Of a stretch of DNA of 64,000 nt, positions 44,143 to 53,260 are shown in pieces. Position 1 is the stretch's first letter. Each line of letters begins with the position of its first letter. A program made the position numbers and the translations under genes. Source of the DNA: Eubacterium sp. MSJ-21. Its GTDB lineage: Bacteria; Bacillota; Clostridia; Lachnospirales; Lachnospiraceae. A model generated the notes under the pieces. The model saw nothing but the letters and a program-made list of their open reading frames with translations. It was not told where the DNA came from and searched no databases. Location: NCBI RefSeq assembly GCF_018918185.1, contig NZ_JAHLPZ010000005.1, forward strand, positions 167,642-231,641, given 5' to 3'.

Positions 44143-45333
44143 ATGGCAAAGAAAGTAACTGATAAAGAAACAAAGCAGACAACAAAGGCAGAAGAAGCAA
44201 ATATTTTGCAGACAGACCAGATGAAAGAACATCTGGAAAACCTTGTTGAGATGGCGAAAAAGAATGACAATACGCTGATCGATACGGAGATTGTTAATTA
44301 TTTTGTCGGAAAGCCGGATATTACACTTACAACAGACATTATGACTAAAATATTTGACTATCTGGATGAGCATCATGTAGCCGTATTGTCTGAGACAGAA
44401 GATGATGACGAGATTCTGGACGATATGATTCTGGAGGATCCGGAGGACGCGGATATTGATGTGGAGAAAATTGATCTGTCTGTGCCGGATGGAGTCAGTA
44501 TTGAAGATCCTGTCCGTATGTATCTGAAAGAAATTGGTAAAGTGCCATTGCTGACTGCAGAAGAAGAAATTGAACTTGCAAAACGGATGGAGGCCGGTGA
44601 TGAAAAAGCAAAACAGAAGCTGGCGGAGGCAAATCTGCGACTGGTTGTCAGCATTGCAAAACGATATGTTGGACGTGGTATGCTGTTTTTGGATCTGATT
44701 CAGGAAGGTAATCTGGGTCTGATCAAAGCGGTAGAGAAGTTTGATTATGAAAAGGGATACAAGTTCAGTACGTATGCAACCTGGTGGATTCGTCAGGCAA
44801 TCACAAGAGCGATTGCGGATCAGGCAAGAACGATTCGTATTCCGGTGCATATGGTAGAGACAATTAATAAACTGATCCGAGTATCCAGACAGCTGTTGCA
44901 GGAATTAGGAAGAGAACCATTGCCAGAAGAAATCGCAGAGGTTATGGATATTTCAGTAGAGCGGGTACGGGAAATCCTAAAGATTTCTCAGGAACCGGTA
45001 TCGTTGGAGACTCCAATTGGTGAAGAGGAAGACAGCCATCTGGGAGATTTTATTCAGGATCAGAATGTTCCGGTGCCGGCAGAAGCTGCAGCAAGTAACC
45101 TGCTTCGTGATCAGTTAAATGAGGTGCTTGATACATTGACAGAAAGAGAGCAGAAAGTATTGAGACTTCGTTTTGGCATGGACGATGGACGTGCCAGAAC
45201 ATTGGAGGAAGTTGGAAAAGAGTTCCAGGTTACAAGAGAACGTATTCGTCAGATAGAGGCAAAAGCATTGCGTAAATTGAAGCATCCAAGCAGAAGCAGA
45301 AAGTTAAAGGATTATCTTGATGCAAATGAGTAG
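44143..45333 (+). CDS. rpoD: RNA polymerase primary sigma factor
   Basis: A 396-residue sigma-70. Region 1.1 is acidic ([21 protein letters not shown]); region 1.2 [17 protein letters not shown]; region 2 [25 protein letters not shown] and [13 protein letters not shown] for the -10 box; region 4 [18 protein letters not shown] for the -35 box. ATG 44143 is preferred (GGAAGGATGG just upstream); ATG 44122 would add seven residues. The many TTGACA/TATAAT promoters in this window are what it should recognise. Confidence 0.95.
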   Translation: MAKKVTDKETKQTTKAEEANILQTDQMKEHLENLVEMAKKNDNTLIDTEIVNYFVGKPDITLTTDIMTKIFDYLDEHHVAVLSETEDDDEILDDMILEDPEDADIDVEKIDLSVPDGVSIEDPVRMYLKEIGKVPLLTAEEEIELAKRMEAGDEKAKQKLAEANLRLVVSIAKRYVGRGMLFLDLIQEGNLGLIKAVEKFDYEKGYKFSTYATWWIRQAITRAIADQARTIRIPVHMVETINKLIRVSRQLLQELGREPLPEEIAEVMDISVERVREILKISQEPVSLETPIGEEEDSHLGDFIQDQNVPVPAEAAASNLLRDQLNEVLDTLTEREQKVLRLRFGMDDGRARTLEEVGKEFQVTRERIRQIEAKALRKLKHPSRSRKLKDYLDANE

Positions 45334-46096
45334 TAATATGGATCAAATAGAGAGAAAGAAGATTCCATTATCGGCGCGGATGCAGGCGATTCTGTCCATG
45401 CTGAGGCGGGAAACTTTGCAAAATGGAACAAAGATTCCCTGTGTAGCTGATATTGGCTGCGACCATGCCTTTGTGTCTATGGCGTGTGTGCGAGATGGAA
45501 TTGCCGAACATGTAATTGCTATGGATGTTCGAAAGGGACCTTTGTCGATTGCATGTGATCATGTAAAGGAATATGGGTTTGAAAAAAGTGTAGAAACTAG
45601 ACTTTCAGATGGCTTTGAGGCTTTGAAGAGCATGGAAGCGGATTGGGCAATTCTTGCTGGAATGGGCGGAGAATTGATGAAAACGATTCTTCAGAAGGGA
45701 AATACGCATCTGAATGCGGGGATTGGCTTGATTTTACAGCCACAATCAGAATTATATACTGTGCGTACATATTTGGAACAGCAGGGTTATAAGATAGAAG
45801 ATGAAGATTTTCTTCAGGAAGATGGCAAGTTTTACACAATTATTAAAGCAAAAAAGAAAGACGGACAAACTACACAGGATCGTCTGTCAGTGGCGCAGTT
45901 AAAATATGGCCCAGTTTTGTTAGAAAAAGAAAATGTCGAATTTTGGAATTATCTGAGTCAGGAGCTGAAAAAATTCCGTGCATTGCAGAACAGACTGCAT
46001 AAAAACAGTACCGGTTCATCGATGAAACGATATCAGGAGCTCGAAGAGGAATGCGTCATTTTGAGTCAGATTTTGGAATTGCACAATAAGAAATAA
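45320..46096 (+). CDS. trmK: tRNA (adenine(22)-N1)-methyltransferase
   Basis: A 258-residue SAM-dependent methyltransferase that methylates A22 in t[19 protein letters not shown] is motif I, followed by [16 protein letters not shown] and [15 protein letters not shown], typical of the TrmK/COG2384 family, with a C-terminal coiled coil. The start overlaps the end of rpoD; AAAGG precedes ATG 45320, while ATG 45326 and 45338 are possible. The rpoD-trmK-nif3 order is conserved in Firmicutes. Confidence 0.9.
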   Translation: MQMSSNMDQIERKKIPLSARMQAILSMLRRETLQNGTKIPCVADIGCDHAFVSMACVRDGIAEHVIAMDVRKGPLSIACDHVKEYGFEKSVETRLSDGFEALKSMEADWAILAGMGGELMKTILQKGNTHLNAGIGLILQPQSELYTVRTYLEQQGYKIEDEDFLQEDGKFYTIIKAKKKDGQTTQDRLSVAQLKYGPVLLEKENVEFWNYLSQELKKFRALQNRLHKNSTGSSMKRYQELEEECVILSQILELHNKK

Positions 46097-46108
46097 CGAG
46101 GAGTAAGA

Positions 46109-46882
46109 ATGTACTGCGGAGATATTATTCAATTATTAGAAAAAAAAGCACCCCCGGAATATGCTATGGACTGGGATCATGTTGGTTTGCTGGTGGGACA
46201 CAGAGATAAGCAGATTCATAAATTGATGCTGGTTGTGGATGTAACAGAAGAAATCGTGGATGCCGCAGTGGCGCAGAAAGTTGATATGATTGTGTCGCAT
46301 CATCCTATGATTTTTGGAAAAGTAGATCGTATCAATGATGACACTGTTTTGGGACGGAAGATATTGAAGCTGATTGAACATGGCGTTGCGTGTTATGCGA
46401 TGCACACAAATTTTGACACGATTGGCGGAATGGCAAAGACCGCAGCGGCGATGCTGGGATTACAGAATCTGGAGGTCTTGGAAGAAACAAAAGATGGCGA
46501 AGGAATTGGTGAGATAGGTTATCTTCCGGGAAGTGCAGACATGCAATCCCTGATTGTTCTCGTGAAAGAAAAGTTTGGTTTAAAAAATGTGATATTGTAT
46601 GGAAATACTGATAAAACGGTTGAAAAAATTGCAATATGCCCAGGATCTGGCAAGAGTGTAATTGCAATCGCAGCAGAGAAACAGGCAGATTGTCTGATCA
46701 CGGGAGATATCGGACATCACGAGGGACTTGATGCATTGGAAATGGGGTTAAATATTATAGATGCATCCCATTATGGATTGGAACATATTTTTATGCATAT
46801 TATGTATGAGTATCTGAAAGATTATTGCATGGATGTAGAGATTGGAATTGCGGAGGTAGGGGTACCTTTTTCGATTTTATAG
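46109..46882 (+). CDS. Nif3-like dinuclear metal-centre protein
   Basis: A 257-residue YqfO/YbgI-family protein that forms hexameric rings with a two-metal site; cellular function unsettled, and often linked to GTP cyclohydrolase-like annotation without proof. DMIVSHHPMIFG and CYAMHTNFDTIGGGMA-like HTNFD carry the metal His/Asp residues, and GDIGHHEGLDALEMG plus ASHYGLEHIFM complete the site. Length is that of the short form without the inserted PII-like domain. AGGAG precedes ATG. Confidence 0.9.
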   Translation: MYCGDIIQLLEKKAPPEYAMDWDHVGLLVGHRDKQIHKLMLVVDVTEEIVDAAVAQKVDMIVSHHPMIFGKVDRINDDTVLGRKILKLIEHGVACYAMHTNFDTIGGMAKTAAAMLGLQNLEVLEETKDGEGIGEIGYLPGSADMQSLIVLVKEKFGLKNVILYGNTDKTVEKIAICPGSGKSVIAIAAEKQADCLITGDIGHHEGLDALEMGLNIIDASHYGLEHIFMHIMYEYLKDYCMDVEIGIAEVGVPFSIL

Positions 46883-46908
46883 TCATGCATGAAAGGAGCG
46901 GGTGTGAT

Positions 46909-48594
46909 ATGGAAAAAATCAAGGTTACAATGGATGGCAAGGTGTATGAGGTTGATAAGTTTTCTGCGATTACCGAGTTTGTGCATGCGCATATGCAGGA
47001 AGATAAACAGAAGTATGTGCTGGCGTTTTGCAACCGGAAGCTGTGTGAGCTTGGAAAACTGTTAGACCGCGATGTGGAATTGAAGCTGGTGGAGAAAACC
47101 TCGGTAATCGGAATGGATACTTATAAGCGAAGTCTGACTTTCCTTATGGTAAAAGCTTTTTCGGATGTTATGGGAAGTGGTTACAGTGTAAAAGTTATGT
47201 ATTCCATTGGAAAGGGGTATTATTGCAGACTTCTGAAAAATTCAAGAAATGGCGATCAGATGGTATCGGAAGAAGTTCCTGTGACAAAAGATATTCTGTT
47301 TCGCGTAAAGAACCGTATGAATGAGTTAGTTCGGAAGGATATTGCAATCATCAAGGAATCTGTTTCCACAGAAGAAGCAGTACAGCGGTTTGCAAAACAG
47401 GGGCGGTTTGATAAGGAACGATTATTCCGATACAGACGTGTATCAAAAGCAAATTTGTACAGTATAGAAGATTATGAAGACTATTTTTATGGATATATGG
47501 TGCCTTCTACAGGATATATTACATGTTATGATCTTGTTCCATATGATACAGGATTTATGCTGATGGCACCAACACGGGAGGAACCGGAGATCATACCGGA
47601 GTTTGAGCCACGGGAAAAGTTGTTTTCTGTCTTGAAAACATCGGATGCATGGAGTCAGACGTTGGATGTCAGTAACGTCGGACAGTTAAATGAATGCATT
47701 ACGAAGGGGGATATCCGGGAACTCATGCTTGTACATGAGGCGTTGCAGGAGAAACAGATAGCACAGATTGCAGATATGATCCGGGCAGGGGAGAAGAAGA
47801 TAGTGCTGATTGCAGGCCCGAGTTCTTCTGGAAAAACAACGTTTTCGCATCGATTAAGTGTGCAGCTTCGCGCACATGGTCTGCGCCCATATCCGCTGGC
47901 TCTTGATAACTATTTTGTGGATCGGGAACATACCCCAAAGGACGAAAATGGAAACTATGATTTTGAGTGTATCGAGGCGATGGATCTCGACTTGTTTCAT
48001 TCAGATATGAAAAAATTGCTCGCAGGAGAAGAAATCCCGCTTCCGACCTTTAATTTTAAACAGGGAAGAAAGGAATATAAGGGTAAAAAACTGAAGCTGA
48101 ATGCGGGAGATGTGTTGGTTGCTGAGGGCATTCATGCATTAAATCCGCAGATGACGGAGGGGCTTTCCGATGAAAGTAAGTTTAAAATCTACATTAGTGC
48201 TTTGACACAGATTAATATTGACGATCATAACCGGATTCCTACTACGGATGGAAGATTGATCCGCCGGATTGTACGGGATGCACGAACCAGAGGAAATGAT
48301 GCGCGGGAGACGATTGCAATGTGGCCATCCGTGCGACGCGGGGAAGAAAAGTATATATTCCCGTATCAGGAAGAAGCAGATGTGATGTTTAATTCTGCGC
48401 TCATCTATGAACTCAGCGTGATTAAGCAGTATGCAGAACCACTTTTGTTTTCTGTTCCGAAAGAATCAGATGAATATTATGAGGCAAAACGTTTGCTGAA
48501 GTTCCTGGATTATTTTCTGGGGATGGAGGTTACAAATATTCCGATGAATTCCATATTGCGGGAGTTTGTCGGGGGTGGCTGCTTCGATGTGTAA
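46909..48594 (+). CDS. Nucleoside (uridine-like) kinase with TGS/threonyl-tRNA-synthetase-like N terminus
   Basis: A 561-residue fusion. Residues 1-200 resemble the TGS and second additional domain of threonyl-tRNA synthetase (KVYEVDKFSAITEFV; GKGYYCRLL); residues about 280-500 are a P-loop kinase of the phosphoribulokinase/uridine kinase type (VLIAGPSSSGKTTFSHRL, ALDNYFVDREHTPKDENGNYDFE, EGIHALNP). Such fusions are common in Clostridia; the substrate is a nucleoside by family, not proven here. ATG 46909 follows AAAGGAGCGG; the longer start at 46825 overlaps the preceding gene and is rejected. Confidence 0.88.
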   Translation: MEKIKVTMDGKVYEVDKFSAITEFVHAHMQEDKQKYVLAFCNRKLCELGKLLDRDVELKLVEKTSVIGMDTYKRSLTFLMVKAFSDVMGSGYSVKVMYSIGKGYYCRLLKNSRNGDQMVSEEVPVTKDILFRVKNRMNELVRKDIAIIKESVSTEEAVQRFAKQGRFDKERLFRYRRVSKANLYSIEDYEDYFYGYMVPSTGYITCYDLVPYDTGFMLMAPTREEPEIIPEFEPREKLFSVLKTSDAWSQTLDVSNVGQLNECITKGDIRELMLVHEALQEKQIAQIADMIRAGEKKIVLIAGPSSSGKTTFSHRLSVQLRAHGLRPYPLALDNYFVDREHTPKDENGNYDFECIEAMDLDLFHSDMKKLLAGEEIPLPTFNFKQGRKEYKGKKLKLNAGDVLVAEGIHALNPQMTEGLSDESKFKIYISALTQINIDDHNRIPTTDGRLIRRIVRDARTRGNDARETIAMWPSVRRGEEKYIFPYQEEADVMFNSALIYELSVIKQYAEPLLFSVPKESDEYYEAKRLLKFLDYFLGMEVTNIPMNSILREFVGGGCFDV

Positions 48595-48614
48595 GCCTGA
48601 AAAGAAATAAAAGC

Positions 48615-48962
48615 GTAAGCCAGACGATAAGCCGGGTTATGTCGAGAGTGATTATCTATCTAGACCTTACGTTACCGTAAGGTTCAAGCAACCTACCTGA
48701 AAACACAGCGGGCAGCTGTATAGTTTTCTGTTTGGTCTTGCTCCGGATGGGGTTTACAGAGCCTGCTCTGTTACCAGAACAGCGGTGAGCTCTTACCTCG
48801 CCTTTCCACCCTTACCTCTTGCCCGAAGACAGAGGCGGTTTATTTCTGTTGCACTGGCCTGGGAGTCACCTCCACCGGACGTTATCCGGCATCCTGCCCT
48901 ATGGAGCCCGGACTTTCCTCACCTGCCGATGTGGCAGCCGCAATCACTTATCTGACTTACGC
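48615..48962 (-). ncRNA. rnpB: RNase P RNA
   Basis: Catalytic RNA of tRNA 5'-end maturation. On the minus strand the conserved P4/CR-I segment GAGGAAAGTCCGGGCTCC is found near 48921-48904, followed by ATAGGGCAGGATGCCGG, and the 3' part has CCATAACCCGGCTTATCG-type sequence. The two ends pair as P1 (GTAAGTCAGATAAG with CTTATCGTCTGGCTTAC). Ends are taken from this pairing and are approximate. The gap between the nucleoside kinase and the nitroreductase is filled by this RNA; it is convergent with the kinase gene. Confidence 0.92.
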
Positions 48963-48969
48963 AGTGATT

Positions 48970-48998
48970 AGAGTACCATAACTTGAATATAGATTCAA
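48970..48998 (-). promoter_or_regulatory. rnpB promoter
   Basis: Minus strand: TTGAAT (48998-48993), 17 bases, TACTCT (48975-48970). The expected start is close to the 5' end of the RNA. Confidence 0.55.
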
Positions 48999-49011
48999 GC
49001 AAAAATAAAAT
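48983..49011 (+). promoter_or_regulatory. Nitroreductase promoter
   Basis: TTGAAT (48983-48988), 17-base spacer, TAAAAT (49006-49011). Its -35 box and that of rnpB form the palindrome TTGAAT-ATAG-ATTCAA. Confidence 0.5.
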
Positions 49012-49029
49012 ATTTAGGAGGACGAAACA

Positions 49030-49575
49030 ATGGAATTATTAGAAGGATTAAAAACAAGAAGAAGTGTGAGACGGTATACGGAGGAACTGATCAGTCATGA
49101 ATTGTTTGAAGAAATCATTGATACAGCAAAAATGGCACCAACCTGGAAAAATACACAGACACTTCGTTACATATTGATTCAGAATGAAGAAATCATTCAG
49201 AAAATCTGTGACAACTGCCTGCTAGGATTTGAGCATAATGCAAAAACACTTTCCAAATGCAAGAACCTTGTGGTGCTGACGCAGGTAAACGGCAGATGCG
49301 GATATGAAAAAGACGGAAGTTTTTCTACAAGCAAGGGAACTGGATGGGAGATGTTTGATGCAGGTATCGCTGCAATGACATTCAGTCTGGCCGCATATGA
49401 AAAAGGTGTTGGAAGCTGTATCATGGGAGTGTTCGATGACGCAAAGGTGGCAGAGGTAATCGGCCTGGAAGAAGGAAAGACAGTTGCTGCCCTGATTCCA
49501 ATAGGGTTTCCAAAGTTTACACCGGATGCAACCCCGAGAAAAGAAACAGCAGATTTGATCAGTTACATGGATTAA
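49030..49575 (+). CDS. Nitroreductase-family flavoprotein
   Basis: A 181-residue FMN-binding oxidoreductase of the short nitroreductase class. LKTRRSVRRYTEE (FMN phosphate contact), MAPTWKNTQTLRYILI, MTFSLAAYEKGVGSCIMGVF and PIGFPKFTP follow the usual order. The physiological substrate is unknown. AGGAGGACG precedes the ATG; the gene probably stands alone or reads into the two-component pair 26 bases on. Confidence 0.85.
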   Translation: MELLEGLKTRRSVRRYTEELISHELFEEIIDTAKMAPTWKNTQTLRYILIQNEEIIQKICDNCLLGFEHNAKTLSKCKNLVVLTQVNGRCGYEKDGSFSTSKGTGWEMFDAGIAAMTFSLAAYEKGVGSCIMGVFDDAKVAEVIGLEEGKTVAALIPIGFPKFTPDATPRKETADLISYMD

Positions 49576-49601
49576 TTGTAGTTATAGCATGAGTTTTAGA
49601 T

Positions 49602-50342
49602 ATGATATTAAAGATAGCGATATGTGATGACAATGAGAAAGATGTAGAAGTGGTGAAGCAGGCGGTTCTGACAACGGCGGAGACGGCGAGAAAACAGGGA
49701 TGCACCTATCAGATCCAGACATTTCAGAACGGAAACGAAGTTGTGAAATGTCTGGATACGATTAAAGATATGCATCTTCTGCTTTTAGACATTGATATGC
49801 CGGGAATTGATGGGCTGGAAGTTGCGAAGAAACTAGAGAATTTAGAACGACGTGTCAAAGTGATATTTGTTACAAATCGTTCGGATCTGGTATTTACTGC
49901 AATTCATTACAGACCTTTTCGCTTCATACGAAAAGAACGGATACGGGATGAAATATCCGAAGCAATGTATGGTGCTATTGAGGAGACAAGGGAACAGTCC
50001 CTGTTTGGTGAACTGTCCATAGAAAAGGATGAGGCGGAGATCCGCATTTGCGATATTACATATCTGGAGAGTCAGGGACATTACGTGATTATCCATTACA
50101 GGAATAAAGAATTGCAGACAATTCGTGCAAAACTATCAGATTTTATAGAACGTCTGGAAAAATATGGTTTTGTCCGGACGCATATAGGATACGTGGTAAA
50201 TATCCGGGATATGTATACTGTCACATCAAAACAGGTAATGCTGGACGATCATACTACGATTCCGATTAGTCGAAAATATGCGGATCATGTAAAGAAATTC
50301 CATGCGAATTATGTCAGGAGGACGTTTCATGCAATTTCTTAA
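49602..50342 (+). CDS. LytTR-type response regulator (AgrA-like)
   Basis: A 246-residue regulator. The receiver domain has IAICDDNEKDVE, phospho-Asp in LLLLDIDMPGIDGLEV, and an unusual YRPFRFIRKERI in place of the common DYLLKPF. The LytTR DNA-binding domain (about 135-240) shows IRICDITYLESQGHYVIIHY and GFVRTHIGYVVNIRDMY with VMLDDHTTIPISRKY. It overlaps its partner kinase gene by 14 bases. No agrB or agrD was found beside it. Confidence 0.9.
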   Translation: MILKIAICDDNEKDVEVVKQAVLTTAETARKQGCTYQIQTFQNGNEVVKCLDTIKDMHLLLLDIDMPGIDGLEVAKKLENLERRVKVIFVTNRSDLVFTAIHYRPFRFIRKERIRDEISEAMYGAIEETREQSLFGELSIEKDEAEIRICDITYLESQGHYVIIHYRNKELQTIRAKLSDFIERLEKYGFVRTHIGYVVNIRDMYTVTSKQVMLDDHTTIPISRKYADHVKKFHANYVRRTFHAIS

Positions 50343-51165
50343 AAAGCTGGTATTAGTGTTGGCATGCTCTTTGACAATCGGACTTGCGTGCTTGTTAATT
50401 TTACTGATTCGGAGTCCACAGGTTGAACAGCATATTCGGACATTTGTTATTGTTTTTCTTGTTGTTTTGCTGTTGGCGGGAATCCTGATTGCCAGTTGTT
50501 TGTATGCACTCTTTGTAATGCAGAAATATAATGAAAGAAATCAGATTCTGAATAAACAATTGGACCATGAAGGAACGATGTATGTGCGGACAAGTGAACT
50601 TTATGAGCGTACAAGAAGATTGAATCATGATTTAAAATCGTATTTGTTGATATTGCTAGGCTATTTAGAAAATGGGGAATATGAACAGGCACGTTTGCAA
50701 TTGGTGGATATATTGGACCGGCAACTAAAAATGGATTTGGTTCATTATGAATCAAGCGGGGAAATCAATGCGGTATTAAATGATAAGCTTAGTTATGCAA
50801 ATCAGCATGCGGTTAAGTTTGACATGCGGATCAGCGGAGAAGTAGCATCGGTCAACGCGATGAGAGTTGCAATTTTATTGTCAAATCTTCTGGATAATGC
50901 ATTTGAAGCATCTGAAAGGGGAGAGGAACCGAGGGTTGAATTGGATATGTACGAAAGAAAGGGGATGTATTATATTCAGGTGGCCAATTCTGTGGATGGT
51001 GCAGTACTGGAGAAAAATCCATTCTTGCATACAACGAAGAAAAATGCAGATAAGCATGGAATCGGATTGAAGAGTATCAGACAGATTACCAGGGAGCTGG
51101 ACGGAAGCTTACAGATGTATGAGGAAAATGGTATGTTTTACTCCAGCATCTCATTTCCTGTGTAA
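50329..51165 (+). CDS. GHKL-type sensor histidine kinase (AgrC-like, short)
   Basis: A 278-residue kinase with only two predicted membrane helices (LVLVLACSLTIGLACLLILLI; FVIVFLVVLLLAGILIASCLY), compared with six in full AgrC. Then come the phospho-acceptor box RLNHDLKSYLLILLGYLENG and the GHKL ATPase (LLSNLLDNAFEASERG; KHGIGLKSIRQI). GGAGG precedes ATG 50329, inside the regulator gene. The short membrane part suggests that it senses something other than a cyclic Agr peptide, or needs a partner. Confidence 0.88.
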   Translation: MQFLKKLVLVLACSLTIGLACLLILLIRSPQVEQHIRTFVIVFLVVLLLAGILIASCLYALFVMQKYNERNQILNKQLDHEGTMYVRTSELYERTRRLNHDLKSYLLILLGYLENGEYEQARLQLVDILDRQLKMDLVHYESSGEINAVLNDKLSYANQHAVKFDMRISGEVASVNAMRVAILLSNLLDNAFEASERGEEPRVELDMYERKGMYYIQVANSVDGAVLEKNPFLHTTKKNADKHGIGLKSIRQITRELDGSLQMYEENGMFYSSISFPV

Positions 51166-51170
51166 AAGGG

Positions 51171-51199
51171 TTGAAATATAAAGGGAAAGCTTGTATATT
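51171..51199 (+). promoter_or_regulatory. Promoter for the coiled-coil protein/thioesterase/metF operon
   Basis: TTGAAA (51171-51176), 17-base spacer, TATATT (51194-51199), in the gap after the kinase gene. Confidence 0.45.
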
Positions 51200-51253
51200 A
51201 AAATGAGTTTTGCAAAAGACGAAATGAAATATAGAAGAAAGTAGACATAAGCA

Positions 51254-51949
51254 ATGATAGAAAAAGGAAGAACAGACCAGATTATAGAACAACTGATTGA
51301 TAGTGTGGAAAACGGACAAAATGTTCCATTTGCAGCCGGAAAGGTATTGATCAACAAGGAAGATACGATCCGGTTGCTACGGGAATTGGAAAATATTGTA
51401 CAGGGTGAACTGAAGATTTACCGGGAGGTCAACGACCGGAAGGGAAAGATCTTAACAGACGCAAAGAAGGAAGCAGAGGAAATTCTGACACAGGCAGAGC
51501 AGAGTGCCAGCCGTATCCGCGTGACAAAGCGGATGTCTACACTTCCTGCATTCCATCCGGGTGATCTGGAACCGGAGGACCGGGAAGCATTGCGGACTGC
51601 CGGAGATATTTATGCAGCCTCTCTGATTTATACAGATGAGATGCTCACAGAAGTGAATGATCTGTTGGCAGATTCCTATGACCTGGTAAAACAACAGTAT
51701 GCCAAGATGGTAGAGACTCTGGAGGAAAAGACGCGAATCGTAGCGGAGAATAAGGCAGAACTGATGGGAAATCTTAAGGAACTCAGCAAGGAAGAACGCT
51801 ATGCACAGATTCTGGAACTTGGACAGCTTCTTTCAAATGAGTTATATGATGAGAAGAACAAGGTGAAGCTTGCGGCAGAGAAAAAGAAGCCTGTGAAACT
51901 GGAATACGAGGATGAGACAGGAAAAGAAGAAAAGGAACCAAAGTCATGA
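51254..51949 (+). CDS. Coiled-coil protein of unknown function
   Basis: A 231-residue, highly helical and charged protein. Residues about 45-85 and 125-200 are heptad-like (LRELENIVQGELKIYREVN; ILTDAKKEAEEILTQAEQSA; VKQQYAKMVETLEEKTRI), resembling V-type ATPase stalk subunits or DivIVA-like scaffolds; a Lys/Glu-rich tail follows. No catalytic motif. The stop overlaps the thioesterase start (ATGA). Function not known. Confidence 0.65.
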   Translation: MIEKGRTDQIIEQLIDSVENGQNVPFAAGKVLINKEDTIRLLRELENIVQGELKIYREVNDRKGKILTDAKKEAEEILTQAEQSASRIRVTKRMSTLPAFHPGDLEPEDREALRTAGDIYAASLIYTDEMLTEVNDLLADSYDLVKQQYAKMVETLEEKTRIVAENKAELMGNLKELSKEERYAQILELGQLLSNELYDEKNKVKLAAEKKKPVKLEYEDETGKEEKEPKS

Positions 51950-52377
51950 CGAGATATCCATATTATGAGAGAACCATTCATTATTACGAGACAGACCGAA
52001 TGGGGGTTGTACATCATTCGAACTATGCGCGGATTCTGGAAGACTGTCGGATTGACATGATGGCATACTATGGACTGCCATATGCGGATCTGGAACACAT
52101 GGGGTATATGATTCCTGTGCTGGAGTTGTCTGAGAAATTCACAGAGAGTCTGAAATTTGGAGAAGTGGTAAAGGTAGTTCCGGACATTTATAAGGTCAGT
52201 GCGTATAAGTTTTACATCAGTTATAAAATTTATGATGCAGAAATGAAAACGGTCAAGCATACGGCAACGACAGCACATTGTTTTTTGAACAATGATTTCA
52301 AACCGGTTAGTCTGAAAAAAGAAGCGCCGGAATTATACGATAAGCTACTGCTGATGGCAAATCCGGAAGCATACTAA
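51946..52377 (+). CDS. Acyl-CoA thioesterase, hotdog fold
   Basis: A 143-residue 4-hydroxybenzoyl-CoA-thioesterase-type enzyme. HYYETDRMGVVHHSNYARILEDCR includes the catalytic Asp in the common ETDxxGVVHHSNY motif; KFGEVVKVVPDIY is the next core strand. Substrate acyl chain unknown. Overlap with the previous gene and 18 bases to metF suggest one operon. Confidence 0.88.
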   Translation: MTRYPYYERTIHYYETDRMGVVHHSNYARILEDCRIDMMAYYGLPYADLEHMGYMIPVLELSEKFTESLKFGEVVKVVPDIYKVSAYKFYISYKIYDAEMKTVKHTATTAHCFLNNDFKPVSLKKEAPELYDKLLLMANPEAY

Positions 52378-52395
52378 GAAAAAAAGGAGAAGAAT

Positions 52396-53250
52396 ATGAT
52401 ACAGGAAAAGGAACATAATGGTGTCGTATTTTCGTGCGAGGTATTTCCGCCGAAGCGGGATGACGATATTTATCAGATTTATAAGACGCTGGATGAGATC
52501 AAGGCATTGAAACCGGATTTTATCAGTGTAACATATGGCGCCGGCGGCAGTAACAGCAAGAAAACGGCAACGATCGCGGCATATATTCAGAATATCTGCG
52601 ATGTAGAGGCACTTGCACATATGACAGCGGTAGGTATGGACGAAGCGAGTCTTCGTGCATTGCTGTTTGAGTTAAAGAAGAAGGGTGTGGAGAATATCCT
52701 TGCGCTGCGTGGTGACAAACCGCGCTCTATGTTACAGGAGGAGTTCGATCAGCGTTACTTTAAATATGCAACAGATCTGATTCCGGAGATCAAGAAAAAC
52801 GGAGATTTCTTTATTGCGGGTGCCTGCTATCCGGAGGTACATCCGGAATCTAAAAATCAGGAAGAAGATATTATGCATTTGAAACAGAAGGTAGATCTTG
52901 GTTTGAACTGTCTGATCACGCAGATGTTTTTTGATAACAAAGCCTTTTATTCTTTTATGGATAAGCTGGAAAAGGCAGGCATTGATATCCCGGTACACGC
53001 AGGCATCATGCCTGTGACGGCGGCAAAACAGCTCGGTACGAGTGTGACGCTGTCTGGCTCTTCGGTTCCGGTAGAAATGAGTAATATGATTGCGAAGTAC
53101 GGTGAGAATCCGGAGGATATGAAGAAAGCCGGCATTGAATATGCCGTGAATCAGATTCTGGATCTCAAGAAACACGGCGTTGCCGGCATACATATTTATT
53201 CGATGAATAAAGCAGATGTAACAAAACAGATTTATGAAGCCAGTTTTTAA
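52396..53250 (+). CDS. metF: Methylenetetrahydrofolate reductase
   Basis: A 284-residue FAD-dependent TIM-barrel enzyme that makes 5-methyl-THF for methionine synthesis. FSCEVFPPKRDDD, FISVTYGAGGSN, VENILALRGDKPR, GACYPEVHPES and LNCLITQMFFDNKAFY are conserved. Size is that of the single-domain bacterial form. Its last codons form one arm of a hairpin shared with the convergent gene. Confidence 0.93.
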   Translation: MIQEKEHNGVVFSCEVFPPKRDDDIYQIYKTLDEIKALKPDFISVTYGAGGSNSKKTATIAAYIQNICDVEALAHMTAVGMDEASLRALLFELKKKGVENILALRGDKPRSMLQEEFDQRYFKYATDLIPEIKKNGDFFIAGACYPEVHPESKNQEEDIMHLKQKVDLGLNCLITQMFFDNKAFYSFMDKLEKAGIDIPVHAGIMPVTAAKQLGTSVTLSGSSVPVEMSNMIAKYGENPEDMKKAGIEYAVNQILDLKKHGVAGIHIYSMNKADVTKQIYEASF

Positions 53251-53260
53251 ACTGGCTTCA
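53235..53260. terminator. Hairpin overlapping the stop codons of metF and the GGDEF gene
   Basis: TGAAGCCAGTT (53235-53245) pairs with AACTGGCTTCA (53250-53260) with a TTTT loop holding the stops of both convergent genes (TAA at 53248-53250 and, on the minus strand, 53249-53247). T-rich tails are weak, so termination may be partial. Confidence 0.6.

Noticed and set aside
43900..44850. 316-residue open frame on the minus strand across dnaG/rpoD
   Set aside because: Antisense to two clear genes; its composition (Phe/Ile/Cys/His-rich) is the mirror of Lys/Glu-rich sense codons and it has no motif.
51166..51253. agrD-like peptide gene after the GHKL kinase
   Set aside because: The gap is 88 bases and holds a promoter; no short frame with a cysteine-containing peptide was seen.
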